In this document: positions 1 to 10,059 of the stretch, piece by piece
Layout: the number at the start of each line of letters is the position of its first letter
Position numbering within the stretch: position 1 is the stretch's first letter
NCBI GenBank assembly: GCA_029844215.1
Contig: CM056729.1
Coordinates: 6,758,001 to 6,822,000 of the forward strand
DNA from: Przewalskia tangutica
Taxonomy: Eukaryota; Streptophyta; Magnoliopsida; Solanales; Solanaceae
DNA length: 64,000 nt
Direction: 5' to 3'
Notes under the pieces: generated by a model
Told to the model about the DNA's origin: nothing
The model's input: only the letters and a program-made list of their open reading frames with translations
The model's database searches: none
Made by a program: the position numbers and the translations under genes

Positions 1-817
1 CACTTTGGTTGTCCACCATTTGAGATTTCAGGAACTTCCCAATGATGAACTTCTTACTACCCGCATCTTGGGTGTTGTACTTTTTCTGAAGTTTGTCCCA
101 TAACTGCTTGGCAGTTTCAACGGTGCAATATACCGTGTATAGTGGATCGGACAAACTGTTTAGAATATAGTTCCTACACATGAAATTACTATGTTTCCAT
201 GTTTCACGAACCATCCTCATGTCGTCAGCGACATGGTTACCTTGGCCCCCTCCAGCCAAATTATTTGGCTGAGGGTTCACGTCTTCGACAACTATTGGAG
301 GGTCTTCGGTTAGGAAACGTGACATTCCCACAACCGTCAGGAAAAATAACATCTTTTGCAGTCATCGCTTAAAATGAGCACCCATGAAATTTTCAGGACG
401 CTCATGGTGAAAACCATCATGTGTAGGGGCAGTGACGCCCCCTTGAGCAGTTGCAAAGGCGTTGGAAATGCTTCCAACATGAGCATAAATACTGTTGACG
501 CCTTGGGCAGGAACATGGGCACTATAAGTCCCCGGAGCAACAGTGGAAGCATTGGTTGTGCCAAAACCAGTGTTGACACTAGTTGCGCCAAAAGCAGTGG
601 TGACACTCGTAGTGCCAAAAATTGTGGTAGCACTAGAAGTGCCAAAAACAGTAGTTTGAAAGGCATTAGGAATGCCATGATCAGTGGTGACACTAGAAGT
701 GCCAAAAACAATGGAGTTGAAGGCAGCGTTAGTGCCTTGAGCAGTTGGATTGAAGGCAATAGGATTGCCTTAAGCATTGGTGTTGTTCATGGCGTTGAAT
801 TGATCTTCAGCAGACAT
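1..817 (-). pseudogene. Copia retrotransposon gag (broken)
   Basis: This is the Gag region of a Ty1/Copia element, read on the minus strand from an ATG at 815-817 (MSAEDQFNAMNN...). It runs off the left edge of the window. The part nearest the edge is the most telling: it reads FMCRNYILNSLSDPLYTVY, then a stretch ending in QLWDKLQKKY, which matches the UBN2-type Gag core of plant Copia elements. The first 120 codons are low-complexity repeats of FGT(T/A)S(A/V)TT type, seen as imperfect tandem repeats at about 530-760. There is an in-frame TAA about 15 codons after the start and another near 370, just before LQKMLFF, so the frame is dead. Its neighbour at higher coordinates is the 5' LTR of the same element. 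Confidence 0.75.
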
Positions 818-899
818 TGTTGCTGTTGAAAGCAGCGGATATTATCTTAAGCTTGTGAAAAATATGTGTACAGACAAGGAAATGGGAATGCAACAACAA

Positions 900-1804
900 C
901 AACAAGCGAGTAGGAAATATGGAAATGATCAAATATGAGGGCTGCTGAGTCGACCAAATTCTTGATCTATCCTTAAGATAATATTGTCTCGTATATCATT
1001 TCAACGGTTGTAATGACAACTTATCTCCCAAGATAAAACAACAATCAAACAAATGAACAAAGGGAACTCAAGTGTTTGCTTTGGAAGAAAAATCTGTGAG
1101 TGTTTGTGATTGCAAGAGAGGAAGACAATTTCAGAATTGTTTAGTGAATGTGAAGTGTATTTTCAAATGAGCCTTGTGTCTCATTTTATAGTGTGTAGAT
1201 GATGATCTTCCAAATGGCTAAGTAATGACCATGAATGTCATGTTAATGCTTTGAATTTGGAGTTACAATTCAGCCAAGTAATTGCTGAATTCATGAGCAA
1301 AATAATGGAGAGTAAATACTCCAAAGTTAGCCCAAGAATCAGTTTTAATTCACCTCCAACGATTGAAATAAATCGAGTCGCGCTTTCGCCTAGTAACTCA
1401 CCGAATCGAACGCGTTAGAGTCGCGACCTTCAATTCCAGCCAGTTACCGAATTGAAACGCCAATGAGTCGCTTCTTCGGGAGGCGTCACGGCCCTTACTT
1501 GGAGGAGCCGCAGTCCTTCTCGATTTCGTGGTGATTTCTGATTCATTTCATCTTTACACATTATACACTTCTTTCTTCATTTACCAACGTGAAATCATTC
1601 GTCATTTGGCCAATAACTGTCTATTACCTTACGTCTCAAACAATTCGTATACGTACCAATATCTCTTTCATTAAGGAAATTTTGATCATTGACACTACGT
1701 GTGCACGTGTGTAGAAATAAGGTTTCCTACGTGCGGGGCCCCAATTGTTCGATTCATAATTAATAGGATTTACTTTATTTTCCGTTTAATAAATATTTCC
1801 AACA
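900..1804 (-). mobile_element. Copia 5' LTR and leader
   Basis: The LTR begins on the minus strand with TGTTGGAAATATTTATTAAA at 1804. It contains a TATA box (CTATAAAATGAG) near 1180-1192 that would drive leftward transcription into the gag at 1-817. The LTR 3' end and the primer-binding site could not be placed, so the left border is approximate. The matching 3' LTR would lie outside the window. Confidence 0.5.
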
Positions 1805-2341
1805 AAATCTTATGTTTTAAAAGAGTCAGTGTAAAAATTATAAATTTTAAATTCGAGATCTAACTCCGTTAAAAACAAAAGAATCCAAGAAAGATAATAG
1901 CTAAAATACTAGTGAAATCCAACAACGTGGGGTTTGAAGATGGTAAAATATACGCAGATCTTACTTCTATCTTGATAGATAGAGCGGTTATTTCCGAAAT
2001 ACAATCGGTTCAAGACAAATCATAAGCACAAACAAAGCAATATAAACTGTCAGATCCGGACAAAAAATTTAAAGCAGTATGATAATAATGATAACAAAAA
2101 CTAATAAGTCATGATACCACTGGGAAAAAAAAGCAGTATCTAACGGAGGTAAATAAGATAAACAAAGTACACTAAACAACACGTAGCAACAGAAATCCAA
2201 CAACAGGGGACTATAAAATAATATTACGCCTAATAATATAATAGTTTAATCAGACCTACAATAATAACAGCAAATCCATATTTCATCAAAACAGGAAAAA
2301 AAACATAAAAAGAAGGGAAAATAGAGAGAAAGGGAAGAGAC
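1805..2341. other. Probable intron flank, no gene seen
   Basis: AT-rich DNA between the Copia LTR and the putative exon at 2342-2444. If that exon is real, this is the start of its intron, beginning GTCTCTTCCC on the minus strand. I see no coding signal here. Confidence 0.3.
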
Positions 2342-2444
2342 CTCGAATAGCTTGTTGAGTAAAGTAAGATTGATGTTGATAACTCATCGGAGGAGGTTGT
2401 TGTTGTTGTTGTTCATTAACCCATCTTTTATACTTATAATCCAT
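2342..2444 (-). CDS. Putative first coding exon of an unidentified gene
   Basis: On the minus strand an ATG at 2442-2444 opens a 34-codon reading frame starting MDYKYKRWVNEQQQQQPPPM. It is rich in Gln, Pro and Tyr and ends in SYFTQQAIR. The frame meets a clean donor (ATTCGAG^GTCTCT) with GT at 2341-2340. The composition is a glutamine-rich N-terminal tail and I do not recognise the family. Downstream exons would be to the left, and the Copia LTR at 900-1804 would lie in the first intron. Support comes only from the open frame, the non-random composition and the donor, so this could still be chance. Confidence 0.4.
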
Positions 2445-3126
2445 CAATAATTCACCTCTAAATCAACACAAATAATTGGAGAACTGTGTACTTTAACGAA
2501 GGCGGAGCTTTACGAACAGTGATTTTGGGAATTTGCACAGAAAAACCAGAGACTTTTTTTGGACTAATAGTGTACCAAACAAAAATAAAATATAGTTAAT
2601 GCATGTTCATATTATCATATATCAGCGGGAGCTAATGCATCGAAGTATACTTTATTATTGTCCTTTTTAGTGTACCAAAGAAGTTTTACAGGACTAGGAA
2701 AAATCTATTCGATTGAAAATATGTATTGATCGAACATATAATTTAAGAAATAATAAAAATACTTTATTATGTATATCTATTACCCTTATTTTTGTACTTT
2801 CTCCGTTCCATAATAAATAATTGTATATTCAAATTAAATGAGACTCAATAAAAATAAACATGGATAATGCCATTAAATAATTATTAAATAAGAAAATATA
2901 ACATTCTTTTTAAATAAAGAATGATAAAATTTTAAAATTACAGATAGTACAGGGACAAATCTGACAATTTTTCCGCAATCAATCAATTCCTTGCAAGTTA
3001 AGGACACGATTGGGGGAGGTTTTCCCAAAATTGTGCTAATAAGTATGATATAGGAACTAACCATTATTCCAAGCAAATTCGTTGAGCCATAAGGTTTTAC
3101 CATCATTGTTTACCCGAAATGGTCCT
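2445..3126. other. Intergenic, AT-rich
   Basis: Upstream of the putative minus-strand exon. A motif like one MITE end (ctccgttccataataaataa) sits near 2802, but I could not pair it with a second end. No gene seen. Confidence 0.3.
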
Positions 3127-3666
3127 AATTCGACCATTTTTTTTATGCTCAGGCCTCGAGGCTTGTGCCTTTCTATCGCTAGTACTAATACAAGTACTGA
3201 TACTATGCTCATGGGGTAATAGTACCGGTTCTTCAACACTATTATCAGGTAAATCGCGGGATGTGCTCCGGTGGCCAGTGTCTGGGAGCGTACAACGATC
3301 ACTGATACAAGGTTAATCCCCTCTATGTGCTTGTCGGGGATCGAACCCACACTGCGCAGACCCGCACGCCTTATAGCGTCCAGACTTTACCACTGGACTA
3401 TGCCCCTGGGGACAAATTGTGGTAGGGTAAACTTTTTAAAGTGACTGGTTCCACCGCATTACGACCCCATACCCCAGAAAATTCACCTCCATCCTGGCCC
3501 TATGGAATAGTACCGCTTGATTTGCATGCGAACACTTGAGAGATTTTTTTTGGGAACACAATTTCACTCTCGCTGATCATGGGAATCGAACACGAGATCC
3601 CAGACACCAATATTCTAGTGAAATGGCTAGTGGGCCAACCACATTGGATCCAATTCGACCATTTTT
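3127..3666 (-). mobile_element. Dimeric tRNA-derived SINE with target duplication
   Basis: The block is flanked by a perfect 15-bp direct repeat, aattcgaccattttt, at 3127-3141 and 3652-3666. On the minus strand it holds two tRNA-like heads. The first, at about 3650-3560, has a B-box-like GTGTTCGATTCCC. The second, at about 3412-3330, has an A-box-like TAGTCCAGTGGTAAAG and a B box GGGTTCGATCCCC. Both units continue into related bodies that share a GGTACTATT motif. The A-rich tail is the T run at 3137-3144. It is too long and has the wrong 3' half for a functional tRNA gene. I interpret it as two SINE units integrated together as one dimer. Confidence 0.65.
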
Positions 3667-3974
3667 CCATTTCCAAATGATTGACATATACCAAGAAAAA
3701 AACGACAGATTACCCGCCACAATATGTAAAAATACATTGATAGTATAAAAATTCTTTATAATGTCGATGTATATGCACTTGAAAGATTGGTAAAAGCGTA
3801 TCGGGGGAGTCTTGACAAGCTATGTAATCACTGGACAAGTGTGAATTGAAGCAAGCGATCAAATTAAACCAAAAAAATAAAAGATCAGCATACACTTTGA
3901 TCAATTTGAAGAATTAGAATATTTCATAGTATTACCTGCAAGATTTCCAGGAATGGGGTATAACTCTAATTATT

Positions 3975-4320
3975 AAGGGATCGTTTGGTAGAGTGTATAA
4001 GAATAATAATGAATAGGGTATATTAGTAATATTGATATTAGTAATGCTGACATTAGTTATGCAATTATTATTTTTATTAACTGTTTGGTTTGGTGTATTA
4101 GAAATAACATGTATTGCGTAATTTTAAAAATAACTGATTGTTTACGAAAATACCCTCCATACTATAATATATGAGGGACTTCAATGGACAATTGTGTCTT
4201 TAACCATGCTTATGCATGCATTAAAACACATTGCATTGCTTATACAATAGTTTCATATGCATAGTATAATACCAAATAAGGTGTATAACTAATACTTATA
4301 TTAATTATACATATGCTCAA
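3975..4320. mobile_element. MITE-like AT-rich repeat
   Basis: It starts gggatcgtttggtagagtgt and contains repeated variants of gtattag/taatgc. It ends in a run of ataactaatacttatattaa-like sequence. Borders and target duplications were not resolved. It resembles short non-autonomous elements that are common in Solanaceae introns and promoters. Confidence 0.3.
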
Positions 4321-4670
4321 AAAGTACTTATTTTATCTCAAAAACTTAATCAAAACCTCATTTTTTTAACGTAAGCACTTGGGAGGGGGTAAGCTTGGCC
4401 AAAACAGACTATATAGTACACGTTTTTATTTTGTGTATAACAGATAGATGGATTTGATCCATGCTCAGATTACACTTCTAATTACCAAAACACTGATCAA
4501 GTACAAAAGGTTAAGGCACTTAGGGTCGTTTGGTAGGATATATTAGATAAAATAATGAATGCATTAGCTTTGTGTATTAGCAATGTCTTATTTGATATTT
4601 TTAAGAAGCTAAAAATAACTTTTTCCCAAAAACACTTTTTTAAAAAGTATTTTTGAAAAAATTACACTTA

Positions 4671-5635
4671 GACCATCTCCAACATGATACAATCTCATCA
4701 ATAATTATGCACACCAGAATACAATTAGAATGAGATGTTGAGGTGAGTTAAAATGAGAATTATTGAATATATAGGAGATAATTCTGCTACGTCGAGATAA
4801 TGTCCACTACTGCACATAATTTCTATGGCTTTCTCTTTGCTGGCGTCATGTGGCAGCCCACCGATTGGCTGCCACAAATTCATTTTCCACCATTACTTTA
4901 ATTGCTATTTTGACCAAATTAAAAAAAAACATTTTATTTTTATTTTTCAAGATCTATAAAAAAGACTAAGTTTACTTCATTTGGACACCGAAATATTTTG
5001 GCTATTTTTCCAAATTTCTATCTTCTTTCAAATTATTTGCTATTTTTTTTTAATATGGAGCATAATCAAAATTTTAATCTTCCTTCAAATTTTATATTTC
5101 CTAACCAACTACAAAATCCAAATATTCAACGTCCCCAAAATTCTCAAAATATGTCATCCAATTTTCAAATGACATATATGAAGGAGGATCTCGTCGAGCA
5201 CATTTGACAAAAGTTGGAACAACCGAAAATTAATTTTTAATTTGTGGTTTTAATATTATCAGTGTTTTAGATAAATTGTACGATTAATTTATCTTCATTA
5301 ATAAAATTATGTATTGTTGTATTTTAATATTATAATAATATTTGATAAGTGTCAAAATTAAATGAATATAAGAAATTTATAATTTTATTATTATATGTGT
5401 AATAATATGAATTACAAGAATAATATCATATACAAAATAGAAAATGAGATAGAACGAATATATATGGTGGGGGTATATGTATTGATGTGGAGGAAAGATA
5501 AAATGAATTATTTTATGAAATATCCCCTATTGTGGAGTGTATATGATAATAGAGATATTTGATGATATGATAGATGAATAATCTGATGTGGCAGGAGATA
5601 AATGTGATTTCAATTATCTCCTGTTAGAGATGGTC
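4671..5635. mobile_element. Harbinger (PIF) deletion derivative with TTA duplication
   Basis: The ends are terminal inverted repeats, GACCATCTCCAACATGA on the left and the complement of tctcctgttagagatggtc on the right. They are flanked by TTA at 4668-4670 and 5636-5638, the hallmark of PIF/Harbinger insertions. Inside, near 5057-5207, is a short plus-strand frame, MEHNQNFNLPSNF..., rich in Asn, Gln and Pro. It looks like the start of an element-encoded protein that is otherwise deleted. No DDE transposase remains. The element sits inside another repeat whose halves (aaaagtatttttg... and gcacttttaagaaaatac...) flank it. Confidence 0.65.
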
Positions 5636-5638
5636 TTA

Positions 5639-6267
5639 GAAACACCTTTTTAAAGCTTGGTCAAACATTAATTGTTGCTCAAAAGTGTTTTTTAAATTAA
5701 TTGGCCAAACATAAAAAATTCTTTGCCAAAAATATTTTTTGAAAAGCACTTTTAAGAAAATACTTTTCAAAACAAGTTGATTTAAAAAGCTTGGTCAAAC
5801 AGGCTAATAGATTGCTTGTAATTTGGGCATAGAACGTTGTTGGGCATGGTCTTCTATTTTTCTCTCACCTTGATTTTAGATTATTTAGGTTGGTATAAAA
5901 ATCGGAATAAGTTTAGATTTTACTCAGCAAAATTTAAGTTTCGCTTGGCATATGTATCATCATATCCCACAAGTTATGTCGGCCGCGATAAAATTTTCAA
6001 CACTCAACATAAGATGAAAATAGTACACAACTTATACCGCATAATTTTATTCTTACATAACTTGTGCCGAGAGAGGAAAAAATTTAATTTTCGAAGATAA
6101 ATGTTACAGAACTTATGTTAAGCGATACATATCTAAATATTTTCATTAAATGACTAGCAAGAATAATATTAAAGCCCACAAATATAAGAGGCAACAATTA
6201 AAGACTTTTGAAGGGCAATCCGTAAAAAAACTCTGAAGTAGTGGTAGCCTGGTAGGAGCAAATCTAA
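5639..6267. other. Repeat flank and intergenic DNA
   Basis: About 5640-5810 is the right half of the repeat interrupted by the Harbinger element (cttggtcaaacaggcta type end). The rest is AT-rich with no supported gene. Confidence 0.3.
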
Positions 6268-6479
6268 GAGAGTGTTTGAATTGACTTTTAAAAATCAGCT
6301 TATAAGTTAAAAGTAAAAAATCATAAGTTGGTAATACCCAACTTTTGTCTTTTGACTTATTTTTATACTTTTCATACGTAAGTGCTTTTAAGTATTTTTT
6401 TTTCATTATCAAACACCACAAAAATTAGAAATACTTAAAAACCAATGAACACTTAAAATAAGTCAATCCAAACACACTC
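6268..6479. mobile_element. 212-bp Tourist-like MITE
   Basis: The terminal inverted repeats are GAGAGTGTTTGAATTGACTT on the left and the complement of aagtcaatccaaacacactc on the right. They are flanked by TAA at 6265-6267 and 6480-6482. There is no coding capacity. The 3-bp duplication and short length fit a Tourist/Harbinger-type MITE. Confidence 0.6.
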
Positions 6480-6482
6480 TAA

Positions 6483-7534
6483 ATAGTGATCGAATAGGGA
6501 TATTTGTGTAAATTGACCGAAGGATAATTTTTCAGGCCTGTTGGGCTAGATCAGTGGATTCCAAACAAACACCCAAATTTAAGGTATTGGGCCTCAGTGT
6601 TCTACATAGTGATTCGACATCTTGGGTTATATTCAGTGTTGATTTTTAATCAAAGAATACAAGTGAGGCCATCAATATAGAATAATACTTGTGGAACTTA
6701 TTTTCTGTGATTACTGGGAATTTTATTACAAAAACATGAGGGGATTCTTTGTCTATAATCAAATACTTTCTCCGCCTCAAATTATTTGTCGCTTTTTTTT
6801 AGTGTACACGCTCCTTAAAAAATATTAATTAAAAGGGATATTTGACTAACTTTGTCCTTATTTATGTCTAAGTTATAATCTATTTACTCTATTTATATGT
6901 TATCTCCATTAATGATAAAATTCTACTAAGAGTAAAATGAAAAAAATTAATTAATTGTGTCTTGAACTTCTAAAATAATAAATAATTTAACACAATTATT
7001 TATAGCAACCACAATAAATAATTTAAGACAGTACATATAAAGACTATACTATTCTCATAAGGATTTACATACTCCTTTTATGTCTCTGTTGCCAGCACAA
7101 ACGAACCTAATAAAGAAGCTCAAACCCAAAGAAATCGGTTGAACTATTTTAATACAATAAACATGCTCTCAAATTTAGCCTTAGCTGATAACTATGTCCT
7201 CTAACTTTAGTGTGTTTGTAGGCACCTCAATTTATTTTCATATTGTCAATTGAACACTCCAATTTAAGAAATAATCATCTAAACACCTCCAAAATTCATG
7301 TTACACATCATTGCCATGTCGTGTTTACGTGTTCATATAAAGTTGAGGTGATTACTTGAGCACACACAAAGTTGGAAAACATACTTATTAGATGATGCCA
7401 ATTTTGAGGACATGTTTATGTATTATACAAAAAAAAAAAGGTGTTTTGTTCATTTTCACGAAAGTAGCAATCCAGAATCACTTCTGGGTTGTCAGAATTG
7501 AAACCAAACATGCACTTAGTGTGCTTGGTTCTAC
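6483..7534. other. Intergenic, no gene seen
   Basis: AT-rich DNA with a MITE-like end near 6770 (ctccgcctcaaattatttgt) that has no clear partner. No coding signal. Confidence 0.3.
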
Positions 7535-8023
7535 GGTGAACATAATTGATTTTGACATAATTGAGTTTGACAATAATTGATTTATGTTTGGATGTAATAA
7601 TGTAAAAGTGATTGTTATCAATACATGATGTTTTGATAGTTTTGATCAAAATTGCTTTTGAATGTAGAATTACCAAAATGAACATTTAGTCAAATACATA
7701 TAAATAAAAATTACTAAAATGGAAGTATGTAAATAAAAATTACAAATAGATAATAGAATTTAAAGTGCAATATAGTACTTAAATATTAAAATTTAAAGTA
7801 TGTAAATAAAAATTACAAACATATAATAGAATAAAAAGTGTAATATAGTACTTAAATATTAGAATATAAAGTATGTAAATTTCGATCGTTCATTTTATCC
7901 CTTCAACAATTGCACAAGCTGCAAAAATAACAAAACTTAATCAAATCATTATTTGTGTTCTAAGTTGTGTCATAAACATTTGCTCAACATTTAGATTCAC
8001 AAAAGATCTCATTAATTAAAACA

Positions 8024-8850
8024 GAACATGAGTAGTATATTTGATTTTTTTAGTAATTATTTCTAGATATTTAAAGAGGGTAATGAAAGTTATATATTTG
8101 AATTTTTTTAGTAATTATTTTTCGATATTTAAAGAGGGTAATGAAGGTGGATATAGTTGTTGATGGAAATTAAAGAGCGTAATAAAGGAAAAGGTAAAAT
8201 TCAAATTGAAATAAAAGACAGAATTGATTCTGGCAGAAGTTAGGAATTGTAGCTTCTGCCAGAATTAATTATGAAGAGGAGAATTGATTTTGAAGAGGAG
8301 AAACCAAACACTATTTTTTCTCATTTTCACGAAAGTAGTCATCCAGAAGTGATTCTGGGTTGGCATAAGCCAATCCAAACAGGCACTTAGTGTCTGTTTG
8401 GATTGACTTAGTCAAAACCATGGAAAAATTACGGTGTAGAGGACGTGGCAAAAAGGTCAAGGCAAAGAATGGCGACGATGGCGACGAAGCAATGATGGCA
8501 AGTTAGCATAGAACTGGGGTACCCGTGCTTATGTGTACCCACTTTCATGAAAATGACAAAATTGACATGTTTGGTTTGACTTTTCAGAAGTGCTTCTGGT
8601 ATGGCAGAAGCTAAAATTTGTAGCTTCTACCACTTCTCTCATTTATTTCAATTTGAATTTTATCATTTCCTTTATTATCCTCTTTAATTTTCATCAACAA
8701 CGCTATTCACCTTCATTACACTCGTTAAATATCTAAAAATAATTACTAAAAAAAATCCAAATATACAACTTTCATTACCCTCTTTAAATATCTAGAAATA
8801 ATTACTAAAAAAAATCAAATATACTAATGTTCTGTTTTAATTAAAAATAA
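8024..8850. repeat. Inner fold-back: long imperfect inverted repeat
   Basis: About 8024-8215 reads tttgatttttttagtaatta, then tagatatttaaagagggtaa. The complement of about 8630-8850 reads the same with few changes. Each arm contains the agtaattattt...gatatttaaagagggtaatga unit twice. The arms are roughly 200 bp with a spacer of about 400 bp containing cagaagct/agcttctg motifs. Transcription through it would give a long hairpin. Confidence 0.55.
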
Positions 8851-9090
8851 ATAAATATACTACTAAAGTTGACATTTGTTCATGTGTAATTGCAGATTGA
8901 AACTTTAAACTCCTCAAACATCCTAACGTTGTCCGATTATACGAGGATTATCCTTCTCTTTTTTCTATTGTCTTTTTTCAAATACTCCGAATATTACTAC
9001 TATAATACATTATATTTTGAACAAATAAGAAATAAATATACCCAAGTTGAAAGTTATTTTTTACTTCTTATTTTGATTTTAGGCTACTGA

Positions 9091-9444
9091 ACTAATGAAG
9101 TATTCAATTATTACCACTCAAGTTTAAGGTCCACAATAGAAAGAACTTTTGGGGTATGGAAGAAGAGATTTGCAATTTTACGTCGCATGCCTAGGTTCAA
9201 TTTTGAAACACAGGTTCAAATAGTCATCACAACAATGACTATACACAACTTTATCAGAAGGAATGCAGAAATGGATATTGATTTTGATCTTTATGAAGAT
9301 GAAAGCACAATCATTCACAATGATGATTATCATACATCATCTAACTTGGATCAATCACATATTTTTAATGTAGCTTCTTCATCAGAGATGAATCACGTTC
9401 GAGACTTAGTCCGCAATCAAATTATAGAGTACATGCAAAATTAG
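9091..9444 (+). pseudogene. Harbinger transposase, C-terminal fragment
   Basis: The frame reads NEVFNYYHSSLRSTIERTFG, then VWKKRFAILRRMPRFNFETQ and MTIHNFIRR. This is the highly conserved end of plant DDE_Tnp_4 (PIF/Harbinger) transposases, including the (H)SSLR...IERTFG motif and the catalytic-domain tail. It ends at a stop after IIEYMQN (9442-9444), preceded by an acidic tail as in the family. The N-terminal domain and the first two catalytic Asp residues are missing, so it is not functional. It lies between the inverted arms of its element. Confidence 0.75.
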
Positions 9445-10059
9445 TATTGTAATAATATTTAAATACTATTTGCACTTTAAATTAATATTGTAATAATATT
9501 CTACTAATATTTAAGTACTATATTGCACTTTAAATTCTATTATTTATTAGTAATTTTTATTTACATACTTCCATTTATTAGTAATTTTTATTTATATGTA
9601 TTGACTAAATGTCTATTTTGGTAATTCTACATTCAAAAGTAATTTTGATCAAAACTATCCAAACATCATTTATTGATAACGATCACTTTTAAATTGTTGT
9701 ATCCAAACATAAATCACTTCTGCCAGAATCACTTCTGATAAAATTACTTTTGCCAGAATCACTTCGTCAACGAAGAAAACAATAAGAAAATATAATCAAA
9801 GTGTACTAAAGTGAAGATGTTAATTAAGTTTTCAATTGGATAAAAAATATAATACATCTAAAGACTACAAGATCCTACATTTTAGTGAGTTTGAATCTTG
9901 AATAAATTTTCCCTTAAGACCAGCAAAAACAAATTTTCGTGTACTTATAGGAATTAGATTTATCACATAGAACCTTCACTCTATTACCAATACTTCAAGT
10001 TTATTGAACTATTATCTTTTCTTCTTAAAATTTGTTATATAAAATAAAATATTTTAGAA

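Larger units (their letters stand above)
7535..9775 (+). mobile_element. Harbinger element remnant with long inverted arms
   Basis: The left arm (about 7540-7800) is an inverted copy of the right arm (about 9480-9745). Shared stretches include ttttgatcaaaattgctttt and attaccaaaatgaacattta against their complements on the right. Between the arms lies a transposase fragment at 9091-9444. A second, inner inverted repeat pairs about 8024-8215 with about 8630-8850. Repeats of a cagaagtgattctgg type occur near 7485, 8345 and 9720. I interpret this as a decayed PIF/Harbinger element carrying a second fold-back insertion. The outer borders are approximate. Confidence 0.55.

Noticed and set aside
337..777. 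146-codon leucine-rich open frame on the minus strand
   Set aside because: It is a shifted frame across the tandem repeats of the Copia gag. The real gag reading is in another frame.
3330..3412. tRNA gene on the minus strand
   Set aside because: It has A-box and B-box-like motifs but continues into a SINE body with an A tail, and a target duplication surrounds the block. The acceptor stem does not pair as in a tRNA.
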